Assembly: GCA_021789355.1 (NCBI GenBank)
Contig: JAJYJR010000072.1
Location: 1 to 14,706 of the forward strand
Reading direction: 5' to 3'
Source: Chloroflexota bacterium
GTDB lineage: Bacteria > Chloroflexota > Limnocylindria > Limnocylindrales > CSP1-4
DNA: 14,706 bases
Part shown: piece after piece, positions 1 to 6,304 of the stretch
Numbering within the stretch: position 1 is the first letter of the stretch
Layout of the letters: each line of letters starts with the position of its first letter
Made by a program: the position numbers and the translations under genes
Notes under the pieces: generated by a model
What the model was told of the DNA's origin: nothing
Database searches by the model: none
The model's input: the letters and a program-made list of their open reading frames with translations, nothing else

Positions 1-402
1 GCCGAGCCGTCGCACGAGCCACGCGGATGCCGCGAGGCCGGCCGCCATCCAGAGGGCAGCCGATGCCCATGCCGGCAGCACGCTGGTGGGTGCGTAGAAG
101 AGGAGTGTGTGCGGTCCCGCGGAGTAGGCGATCCCGTGCTCGGTCACCTTCCACGGATCGCCCCCGCTGAGCCACGCGTCCGCGGCGCGCTGGTAGTGAC
201 GCGCGTCGATGGCGAGCGCCGTCGGGTTGACGATCCACAGCAGGTCGATGACCGCGAACCAGGCCGGCAGGCCGATCCTGCCGGCCGCCAGGCGTACTCC
301 TCGTGTCGCATCCAGCACGCGGTCGAGCGGCCCCGCCCGCACGGCCGCACCAGGGGACGGCGCTGCGCGTGCCGCGGTGTCGGCCGTGTGGGTTTCGCCC
401 AT
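1..402 (-). CDS. GT87/DUF2029-type membrane glycosyltransferase, N-terminal part (runs off the left edge)
   Basis: An open minus-strand frame of 134 codons runs from an ATG at 402 to the window edge with no stop. After a low-complexity Ala/Pro-rich start and a basic stretch comes a hydrophobic helix (around LPAWFAVIDLLWIV, residues 51-64). A polar segment follows with HYQRAADAWLSGGDPW and GPHTLLFYAPTSVLP, then a second hydrophobic, Ala/Trp-rich helix. An acidic or aromatic extracytoplasmic loop after the first helix, followed by a Tyr-Ala-Pro motif before the second, is typical of GT87 (DUF2029) polyprenyl-phosphate-sugar-dependent mannosyltransferases of the GT-C fold. Most of the protein, including the remaining membrane helices, lies outside. 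It is divergent from the sugar operon at 584, so it probably belongs to the same surface-glycan locus. The start is uncertain because no strong Shine-Dalgarno sequence precedes this ATG. Donor and acceptor are unknown. Confidence 0.72.
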   Translation of the reverse strand, partial: MGETHTADTAARAAPSPGAAVRAGPLDRVLDATRGVRLAAGRIGLPAWFAVIDLLWIVNPTALAIDARHYQRAADAWLSGGDPWKVTEHGIAYSAGPHTLLFYAPTSVLPAWASAALWMAAGLAASAWLVRRLG

Positions 403-425
403 GCTACGGAGTTGGCCGCTGCACT

Positions 426-444
426 GTCACGTTGCCAGCGTGAC
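426..444. repeat. Inverted repeat in divergent spacer (possible operator)
   Basis: GTCACG (426-431) and CGTGAC (439-444) are a perfect 6-bp inverted repeat around a 7-nt centre. It sits 24 nt upstream of the minus-strand start at 402 and about 80 nt upstream of the putative plus-strand -35 box. No T-tract follows on either strand, so a terminator is unlikely. A weak minus-strand TTGACG (460-465) with a 17-nt spacer would put a poor -10 (CACGCT, 437-442) inside the right arm. An operator for the minus-strand gene is therefore possible but speculative. Confidence 0.3.
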
Positions 445-502
445 GAAGGCGCGACGGCGCGTCAACGGCGCCATCCGCTGCCCGCGTGGTCCTTCGGTAC
501 CA

Positions 503-531
503 TTGGCGATCGGGGCCGGAGCGGGTAAGGT
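503..531 (+). promoter_or_regulatory. Putative sigma70-type promoter of the first sugar operon
   Basis: TTGGCG (503-508) and TAAGGT (526-531) are separated by exactly 17 nt, matching -35/-10 spacing with 4/6 and 4/6 agreement to TTGACA/TATAAT. Transcription would begin near 538, leaving a leader of about 45 nt that contains the strong ribosome-binding site at 571. This is a motif match only, in GC-rich DNA where chance matches are less common than in AT-rich DNA. Confidence 0.35.
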
Positions 532-570
532 CGCGCGGCCGGGACGTGCAGGGACGGCCCGGCACCGTGC

Positions 571-576
571 AGGAGG
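571..576 (+). promoter_or_regulatory. Shine-Dalgarno sequence deciding the GTG start at 584
   Basis: A perfect AGGAGG ends 7 nt before GTG 584. The open frame extends upstream to 209 without a stop, so this site is the main reason to place the dehydrogenase start at 584 rather than at an upstream ATG. Confidence 0.8.
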
Positions 577-583
577 GAAGGCC

Positions 584-1849
584 GTGGCGGTCAAGAGTCC
601 GCCGTCGTCGCGCACTCGGGCGAAGCCGCATCGTGGACGCGGGCGCGCCCCGAAGGCGGCGCGGCTCGACCTCGCCATCGTCGGTGGCGGGGGTCACGTG
701 GGTCTTCCGCTGGCGCTGAGCTTCGCCAGGACCGGACTGCGAGTCGGCATCCAGGACATCTCCGCGGAAACGCTTGATCGGATCGGTCGAGGCGAGGTCC
801 CGTTCCTGGAGGCTGGCGCGGGGCCGTTGCTGCGGGAGATGCTGGACGCGGGACGACTGGAGCTCTCCACCGATCCGGCCATGCTCGGTGGCACCGACGT
901 GGTGGTGATTGTCATCGGCACACCGATCGATGAATTCCTGAACCCGTCCATGACCGTCTTCGAGCGCGCCCTGGGCCAGGTTGCCCCGCACCTGCGGCCC
1001 GGCGCGCTCGTCATCCTGCGCAGCACGGTCTACCCCGGCACCACCGAGTACGTGGCAAAGAACCTCGCGGAGCGGAGCCCGGCAGTGGACGTGGCCTTCT
1101 GCCCCGAGCGGATCGCCGAGGGGCACGCCCTCGAGGAACTGGGGACGCTCCCTCAGATCGTGGGGGCGGACGACGGGCGGGCAGGCGACCGGGCGGAGGG
1201 GCTGTTTCGCCGGCTGGGCGTCTCGATCATCCGCACCGGGACTCGAGAGGCGGAGCTGGCCAAGCTGCTCACCAACACCTGGCGCTACATGAAGTTCGCG
1301 GTGGCGAACCAGTTCTTCATGATCGCCGACGCCGCCGGGCTGGACTACCAGGCGGTGCTCGACGCGATCCGCGAGGATTATCCGCGCGCGGCGGACCTGC
1401 CCGGGCCGGGATTCGCCGCCGGCCCGTGCCTGCTCAAGGACACCATGCAGCTGGCCGCGTTCACCTCGGACCACTTCCCGATGGGCCAGGCTGCCATGCA
1501 GATCAACGAGGGGTTGCCCGCCTACCTGGTCGGGGCGATGAAACGCCGCTACGGTGAGCTGCGCGGCCGGACGGTGGGGATCCTGGGCATGGCCTTCAAG
1601 GCCGAGTCGGACGACGTGCGCGCCTCCCTCAGCTACAAGCTGCGCAAGCTCCTGGCCTGGGAGGGCGCGCGCGTACTGTGCACCGACCCCTACGTCCAGG
1701 ATCCCAAGCTGCTGCCGATCGAGCAGGTGCTTGCCGAGGCCGACCTGTTCGTGGTGGGGGTGCCGCATCGCGGGTACCGGGGACTGGACCTGGGCGGCCG
1801 GCCCGTGGTCGACGTCTGGGGCTCGCTGGCCGGCCGGATCGGGACCTGA
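584..1849 (+). CDS. Nucleotide-sugar (UDP-sugar) 6-dehydrogenase
   Basis: A 421-aa member of the UDP-glucose/GDP-mannose/UDP-ManNAc dehydrogenase family. These cytoplasmic enzymes oxidise the C6 hydroxyl of a nucleotide sugar to a uronic acid in two NAD+-dependent steps. The Rossmann motif GGGHVG is at residues 35-40. RSTVYPG, CPERIAEG, K227 with N231, and the catalytic cysteine C282 in GPCLLKD with D286 follow in family order; the K/N and C/D spacings equal those of the known active site. A C-terminal nucleotide-binding domain starts at GMAFKAESDDVR. The CPERxxEG form resembles UDP-HexNAc dehydrogenases more than UDP-glucose dehydrogenase, but the substrate is not settled. About 27 basic, Pro/Arg/Lys-rich residues precede the Rossmann strand, which is unusual. 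It is the first gene of the operon and is separated from the epimerase gene by one base. Usual family length is about 390-440 aa. Confidence 0.93.
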   Translation: MAVKSPPSSRTRAKPHRGRGRAPKAARLDLAIVGGGGHVGLPLALSFARTGLRVGIQDISAETLDRIGRGEVPFLEAGAGPLLREMLDAGRLELSTDPAMLGGTDVVVIVIGTPIDEFLNPSMTVFERALGQVAPHLRPGALVILRSTVYPGTTEYVAKNLAERSPAVDVAFCPERIAEGHALEELGTLPQIVGADDGRAGDRAEGLFRRLGVSIIRTGTREAELAKLLTNTWRYMKFAVANQFFMIADAAGLDYQAVLDAIREDYPRAADLPGPGFAAGPCLLKDTMQLAAFTSDHFPMGQAAMQINEGLPAYLVGAMKRRYGELRGRTVGILGMAFKAESDDVRASLSYKLRKLLAWEGARVLCTDPYVQDPKLLPIEQVLAEADLFVVGVPHRGYRGLDLGGRPVVDVWGSLAGRIGT

Positions 1850-1850
1850 C

Positions 1851-2870
1851 ATGCGGGTCCTGGTGACCGGCGCGGCGGGCTTCATCGCGGGCTACCTCGT
1901 CCCGGAGCTGCTCGATGCCGGGCACGAGGTCGTGGGCCTGGACAACTTCAGCAAGTACGGCGATACGACGCGCAGCTACGACAGCCACCCGGGTTACCGG
2001 TTCGTCCGGGGCGACGCCAAGGATGTGGGGCTGCTCCGCGAGCTGGCTGTGGACGCGGACCAGGTCGTGGCCGCGGCGGCGATGATCGGCGGGATCAGCT
2101 ACTTCCACGAGTTCGCCTACGACCTGCTGGCCGAGAACGAGCGGATCCTGGCGTCCACCTTCGACGCCGCGCTGGCGGCCCGGCGTGACGGGCACCTGGA
2201 CCGGATCGTCGTGCTCTCGAGTTCGATGGTGTTCGAGTCGGCGACCGTCTTCCCTACGCCCGAGGGCGCCCAGCTGACCAGTCCGCCCCCTCGCTCCACG
2301 TACGGCTTCCAGAAGCTCGCGAGCGAGTACTTCGCGAAGGGAGCCTCGGAGCAGTACGGCCTGCCCTACACGATCCTGCGCCCCTTCAACTGCGTGGGGA
2401 TCGGCGAGCGTCGCGCGGTCCGGGACGCGGAGGTGATGAGCGGCAACGTGAAGCTCGCCTTGAGCCACGTGGTCCCGGACCTGGTGCAGAAGGTGCTGCG
2501 CGGCCAGGACCCGCTGCACGTCCTGGGCGCGGGCAACCAGGTGCGCCACTACACGTACGGAGGGGACCTGGCGCGCGGAATCCGGCTTGCCATGGAGTCG
2601 CCCGCGGCGGTCAACCAGGACTTCAACCTCTCGACCTCGCAGGGCACCACCGTGCTGGAGCTGGCGCAGCTTGTCTGGGGCAAGGTGCACGGCGATCGGC
2701 CGTTCCGGTACGTCAGCGACCCACCGTTCGAGCACGACGTCCAGATGCGCGTCCCGGACGTGCGCAAGGCGCGCGAGGTGCTGGGCTTCGAGGCCACCAC
2801 CACGCTCCACGAGATGCTCGGCGAGGTGATCCCGTGGATCCGCGACGAGCTGGCCGCGGGGCGGATCTGA
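1851..2870 (+). CDS. NAD-dependent sugar-nucleotide epimerase/dehydratase (extended SDR)
   Basis: A 339-aa cytoplasmic enzyme of the UDP-glucose 4-epimerase-like extended SDR family, which remodels the sugar ring of nucleotide sugars through a transient keto intermediate. The N-terminal dinucleotide motif is GAAGFIAG (7-14); the third glycine of GxxGxxG is alanine (A13). LDNFSKYGD follows beta-2. The catalytic serine region is SSSMVFES (123-130), where the family usually has SSxxVYG. The YxxxK pair is Y151/K155 in STYGFQK. LRPFNCVG and HYTYGGDLARG are the usual substrate-side motifs. ATG 1851 lies one base after the dehydrogenase stop, so translation is probably coupled. The substrate is unknown; with an upstream UDP-sugar dehydrogenase, a UDP-uronic acid or UDP-HexNAc uronic acid is a reasonable guess. 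Epimerase, decarboxylase and dehydratase cannot be told apart by motif alone. Confidence 0.9.
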   Translation: MRVLVTGAAGFIAGYLVPELLDAGHEVVGLDNFSKYGDTTRSYDSHPGYRFVRGDAKDVGLLRELAVDADQVVAAAAMIGGISYFHEFAYDLLAENERILASTFDAALAARRDGHLDRIVVLSSSMVFESATVFPTPEGAQLTSPPPRSTYGFQKLASEYFAKGASEQYGLPYTILRPFNCVGIGERRAVRDAEVMSGNVKLALSHVVPDLVQKVLRGQDPLHVLGAGNQVRHYTYGGDLARGIRLAMESPAAVNQDFNLSTSQGTTVLELAQLVWGKVHGDRPFRYVSDPPFEHDVQMRVPDVRKAREVLGFEATTTLHEMLGEVIPWIRDELAAGRI

Positions 2871-3523
2871 TGGGCGGGCTAGATGGGATCTATGCGCACC
2901 GGTTCAGCGACCGCGAGGCGCGAGCGAAGGATTCGGTCTGGGCCGTGATCGTGGCGCACCTGCAGCGCTTCGTCGTGCCCGCTGCGCCCGTGCTCGACAT
3001 CGCCTGCGACCGGGGCCACTTCATTCGCCATGTCGAGGCGGCGGAGAAGTGGGCCACCGACGTGCGGGATGTCTCGGCCGACCTGCCGACGGATGTGCAC
3101 TTTGTGCAGGCCGACGGTTTGGCCCTCGCCCAGGTCCTCCCCACTGGCTACTTCGGCACAGCCTTCATGAGCAACTACCTTGAACACCTGCCGTCGCCCG
3201 CCGCGGTGATGGAGCAGTTCGCCGTGGTCCGGGAGCTGCTGCGGCCCGGAGGCCGGGTGGTGGTGCTGCAGCCCAACATCCGACTCGTCGGTGGGGCGTA
3301 CTGGGACTTCATCGACCACAGGGTTGCGCTGACCGACCGCAGCCTGGTCGAGGCGGCGGAGTCGGCCGGCTTCCGCACGCATCACCTGGTCGTGCGCTTC
3401 CTGCCGTACACCACGAAGAGTCGCCTGCCGCAGTGGCCTGCGCTGGTCAGTGCGTTCCTTGACTTCCCGCCCGCTCGGTGGCTTCTCGCCGGACAGACGC
3501 TGTACGTGGGAGAGCGTCGGTGA
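2870..3523 (+). CDS. Class I SAM-dependent methyltransferase
   Basis: A 217-aa protein with a Rossmann-type methyltransferase core. Motif I is VLDIACDRGHF (41-51); the usual DxGCGxG glycine after Cys is Asp (D47). The acidic post-I region contains VRDVSADLP. The motif IV area is MSNYLEHLPSPAAV, followed by LRPGGRVVVLQPN and a C-terminal YWDFIDHRVALTDRSL segment. This last part is typical of methyltransferases acting on sugars or small metabolites in polysaccharide clusters. No membrane segment is seen. The stop of the epimerase and this start overlap as TGATG, and the next gene begins on this gene's stop, so it is embedded in a coupled operon. Methylation of a sugar hydroxyl or a glycan end is the likely job, inferred from context; the acceptor is unknown. 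Confidence 0.85.
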   Translation: MGGLDGIYAHRFSDREARAKDSVWAVIVAHLQRFVVPAAPVLDIACDRGHFIRHVEAAEKWATDVRDVSADLPTDVHFVQADGLALAQVLPTGYFGTAFMSNYLEHLPSPAAVMEQFAVVRELLRPGGRVVVLQPNIRLVGGAYWDFIDHRVALTDRSLVEAAESAGFRTHHLVVRFLPYTTKSRLPQWPALVSAFLDFPPARWLLAGQTLYVGERR

Positions 3524-4569
3524 GCGGCGTGCGCGCGGCCGCATCCAGTCCCCACGCGCGGCGCCTCCTCACCGCGCCCGTGGGGATCCTCGTCAGCATC
3601 CTGGCGTTGTGGGTCGCGCTGCGCGGCGTGAACCTCGCCGCCGCGGCCGACCAGCTGCAGCACGCCGCGCCCGGGCCGCTGGTTCTGATCCTCGGCGTGA
3701 TCGCGGCGCAGCTGAGTCTGCGAACGATCCGCTGGCGCGCCCTGCTCGCGATCGCGCATCCTCCCGAACCGATCCGCCTGGTGACGCTGCTCCCGATTCT
3801 GCTGATCGGCTACCTGGGCAACGCGGTCCTCCCGGCCCGCCTTGGCGAGCCGATCCGGGCGTTCCTCGCGGCTCGCGCTGAGGGGCTCGATCCCGGGATC
3901 GTCCTGGGCACGGTGGTGCTGGAACGGGTCCTCGACACGGCCAGCCTGGCGGTCCTCGCGTTTGCCGCCGCGTACGCGCTGGGGGCCCCCGCGTGGCTCA
4001 CGCAGGCCGCCGGGATCGCCTCCCTGGCCGGGTTCGTCGTGGTGGTGGGGCTCCTGGTCGGGGGACTCGCGTGGGTCGGTCGCCTGCTCGAGCGGGTCGA
4101 GCGCCTGCTGCCGTCGCGCGGGATCGCGGCCGCCGTGCGGTTCGTGCGGTTCGTGGCCGCCGGCGCCGATGCTGCGAACGAACGACCCGCGGTATGTCTC
4201 GCGCTGGTGGTCAGCGGCTCGTGCTGGCTCCTGGATGCCGTCACGTTCTGGCTGGTGGGGCAATCGCTGGGGCTGGCCCTCTCGCCTGCGGTGACGCTGC
4301 TGATCGCGGCGGTGACCGTGCTCGGCACGGCGCTGCCCTCCGCCCCTGGGTACGTGGGTACGTTCGAGCTCGCCGCGGTCGGAACGGCGACCGCGCTGGG
4401 GGTCCCGGCGTCCGAGGCGTTCTCGCTCGCGGTGCTGGCACACGTCATGGCGGTGCTCCCGTCGGCGCTGGGAGGAGCGGCAGCCCTGAGCAGCAGCGGG
4501 CTCGGGCTGCGGTCGGTGGCGAGCGGGGCACGGTCGGTGCGGCCGGAACCGTTCGCGGTGGCCGAGTGA
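3520..4569 (+). CDS. UPF0104 / LPG-synthase-type TM 'flippase-like' membrane protein (copy 1)
   Basis: A 349-aa polytopic inner-membrane protein of the lysylphosphatidylglycerol synthase transmembrane-region family (flippase-like, UPF0104). About eight hydrophobic segments are visible. Family motifs are LRTIRWRALL (67-76), then IGYLGNAVLPARLGEPIRA (96-114), LERVLDT, and a C-terminal ALPSAPGYVGTFE before the last helices. There is no soluble transferase domain, so it is not a complete MprF. The start is placed at GTG 3520, which overlaps the methyltransferase stop as GTGA; an earlier GTG at 3478 would lie inside that gene. It overlaps the following GT2 gene by 4 nt. Members often sit next to DPM1-like glycosyltransferases, and a role in moving lipid-linked sugars across the membrane is plausible but unproven. 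It is paralogous to the protein at 8788-9792. Confidence 0.88.
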   Translation: MSGVRAAASSPHARRLLTAPVGILVSILALWVALRGVNLAAAADQLQHAAPGPLVLILGVIAAQLSLRTIRWRALLAIAHPPEPIRLVTLLPILLIGYLGNAVLPARLGEPIRAFLAARAEGLDPGIVLGTVVLERVLDTASLAVLAFAAAYALGAPAWLTQAAGIASLAGFVVVVGLLVGGLAWVGRLLERVERLLPSRGIAAAVRFVRFVAAGADAANERPAVCLALVVSGSCWLLDAVTFWLVGQSLGLALSPAVTLLIAAVTVLGTALPSAPGYVGTFELAAVGTATALGVPASEAFSLAVLAHVMAVLPSALGGAAALSSSGLGLRSVASGARSVRPEPFAVAE

Positions 4570-5411
4570 CCGACACCTGCGGGGCCGGGGCTCCCGGGGC
4601 CGCGGCGCTCGTCCTCTCCGTGGTGATGCCGGTCTACAACGAGGGCGACCGGGTGCTGCCGGTGCTGCGGGCGCTGGAAGCAGGCGTGAGCACCCCACAC
4701 GAGACGCTGGTCGTCTACGACTTCGACGCTGACACGACGGTGCGACCGGTGCGCGGGCTGGCGGCCGAGCTGCCGCAGGTCCGCCTCCTGCGTAACGACT
4801 TGGGAGGAGGCGTCCTCAACGCGATGAAGGCGGGGATGGCGGCGGCGAAGGGTCGCTATGTCCTGGTCACGATGGCCGATGGCTCCGACGACCCGACGGA
4901 CGTGCAACGGATGCTACGTCTGGCCGAAGAGGGCGCCGACGTGGTGGCCGCGAGCCGCTACATGCGGGGCGGACGGCAGATCGGCGGGCCGCGTCTCAAG
5001 CGGACGCTCAGTCGGCTCGCCGGCCTCTCGCTGCACTGGTTCGGCGGCGTCCCGATCCACGACCCGACCAGCAACTTCAAACTCTACTCGCGCGCGTTCC
5101 TCGACTCGGTCACGATTGAGAGCCGGGCGGGCTTCGAGCTGGCAATCGAGTTGTCCGTGAAGGCGGCGGTCGGGCACCGGCGGATGGCGGAGGTGCCCAC
5201 CACGTGGCGGGACCGGACCGCGGGCGAGAGTCGCTTCCGTCTGCGCGCCTGGCTGCCGCACTACCTGCGCTGGTACCTGTACGCGTTCCGGCACCGACTC
5301 GGAGTGCCCCACGGTCCCGGCCACTCGACCGGAGGTGCATCCCCACGGGCCTCGCACCGCCAGCATGACGGCCTGCCCGGGATGCGAGGAGGACCCTCAG
5401 GTAGCGGCTGA
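4566..5411 (+). CDS. Family 2 glycosyltransferase, DPM1-like (copy 1)
   Basis: A 281-aa GT2 (GT-A fold) protein, likely a polyprenyl-phosphate sugar synthase acting at the cytoplasmic face of the membrane. The nucleotide-binding N-terminus is VVMPVYNEGD (19-28). NDLGGGVLNAMKAGM matches the conserved N-x-G-x-x-x-A region. The metal-site region reads MADGSDDP, with D105 and D108/D109. DPTSNFKLYSR and WRDRTAGESRFRL complete the acceptor side. No transmembrane helices are visible, so it resembles single-domain DPM1 rather than GtrB-like forms. GTG 4566 overlaps the upstream UPF0104 stop (GTGA). The last 40 or so residues are Gly/Pro/His/Arg-rich and look unconserved. The gene's final 15 nt overlap the convergent gene at 5397, so this tail may be a read-through extension. 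Sugar specificity is unknown. Confidence 0.9.
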   Translation: MTDTCGAGAPGAAALVLSVVMPVYNEGDRVLPVLRALEAGVSTPHETLVVYDFDADTTVRPVRGLAAELPQVRLLRNDLGGGVLNAMKAGMAAAKGRYVLVTMADGSDDPTDVQRMLRLAEEGADVVAASRYMRGGRQIGGPRLKRTLSRLAGLSLHWFGGVPIHDPTSNFKLYSRAFLDSVTIESRAGFELAIELSVKAAVGHRRMAEVPTTWRDRTAGESRFRLRAWLPHYLRWYLYAFRHRLGVPHGPGHSTGGASPRASHRQHDGLPGMRGGPSGSG

Positions 5412-6268
5412 CGTCGGCGAGGCGCAACTCGGCAGAGCGGCGGTTCCGACTTCATCGATGGCCGCGCGTTCAGACGTGCGCCACAAGCGCGGCAAGGCCG
5501 CCAGGTAGCCCAGCATCCATGGCTCCAGGTCGGGTTGCGCGAGGATGAGCACGAGCGGCAGCGTGGTCGGCTGGCGCCTCCACGCGCCCCATGCGACAAG
5601 GCCCGCCGCGGCCACGAGTCTCGGCGCCAGTGGGATCAGCGGCATCAGCGGTCCGGCTTGGGCTGGCTGGTTTGGAACTTGGCCCACGATGGCGATCCAC
5701 GTCCCCCAGGCGTCCGGCATCAGGACCGCGGTGATGCCGACGAGCATCGCCCCGATCAGGATGGTGTTCCGGACAGCGAGCCAGTCTCGCCACAGGACAT
5801 ACCAGCCGAACCCCAGGAACGGCGTGATCTTCGTGAACGCTGCCAGGAGCCACGCCGAAGGGTACGTAACCCCGATCACGACCATGAGCGCCAGAAGCCA
5901 CTCGACGTTTCCGTTGAGCGCGAACGTGAACCCTGCCAGCAGGCTGGCCACTCGCGCCGGGGCGGCAAGGGGTCGAAGCAGCCACCAGTAGGTGAGCAGC
6001 GCCACCGTCGTCCACGCGGCGGCGAACGCCGGAAACGGGATGAATCCGAGCGGTCGCAGCACCAGGGCCACCACCGGCGAGTAGACGAAATGCGGGGCCC
6101 ACAGGGGAATACTGGGGTCGTAGATCGGCTTCGCCCGGGGCAGCCAGACGATCGGGTGTCGCCGAACGGCCCGAAGACATAGACGGTCAGCAGTCCGTAA
6201 AGGAGCGAGGTAATTGCGACGACGAAGCTGCTGAGCTTCCGAACGCGGTGGGCAGGCACTTCGGGCAT
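5397..6268 (-). pseudogene. GT87/DUF2029-type membrane glycosyltransferase, frameshifted
   Basis: Two minus-strand frames share one gene. The first starts at ATG 6268 (MPEVPAHRVRKLSSF, then a TM helix ending VYVFGPFGDT). It loses family resemblance near 6155. The second frame then gives PIVWLPRAKPIYDPS, WAPHFVYSPVVALVL and several hydrophobic helices to a stop at 5397. Adding one C to the CCC run (plus-strand GGG 6154-6156) joins them as GDTPIVWL. The total, 872 nt plus one, is exactly 291 codons (290 aa). YDPS and APHFVYSPVVA are typical of DUF2029 membrane glycosyltransferases. The region between GDT and KPIYD is short for the family, so a small in-frame loss is also possible. The gene lies 36 nt downstream of the FAD oxidoreductase and is convergent with the GT2 gene. 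It could be a real pseudogene or an assembly error. Confidence 0.78.
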
Positions 6269-6270
6269 GA

Positions 6271-6284
6271 ACTGCCTCGGCAGT
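6271..6284. repeat. Small palindrome over the ribosome-binding site of the GT87-type gene
   Basis: ACTGCC (6271-6276) and GGCAGT (6279-6284) form a 6-bp perfect inverted repeat around TC. It lies directly upstream of the minus-strand ATG at 6268. The only SD-like string for that ATG (GAGG on the minus strand, 6275-6278) falls in its centre and left arm. A hairpin here could occlude ribosome binding, but it is short and may be chance. Confidence 0.3.
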
Positions 6285-6304
6285 CTGGGACGTTGACAAT
6301 CGCG

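Noticed and set aside
209..583. 5' extension of the dehydrogenase frame to ATG 209
   Set aside because: It overlaps the divergent GT87-type gene and bypasses the AGGAGG at 571; the extension has no family similarity.
404..1885. A 493-codon open frame on the minus strand opposite the dehydrogenase
   Set aside because: It mirrors a clear sugar dehydrogenase with full active site; its Pro/Arg/His/Gly-rich translation has no domain, as expected for antisense frames in GC-rich DNA.
3382..4907. Long minus-strand frames opposite UPF0104 and GT2
   Set aside because: Low-complexity Arg/Pro/Ser-rich translations lie over two genes with strong family motifs.
6293..6300. TTGACA-like -35 on the plus strand near 6294
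   Set aside because: It would drive antisense transcription into the FAD oxidoreductase gene and has no matching -10 at proper spacing.
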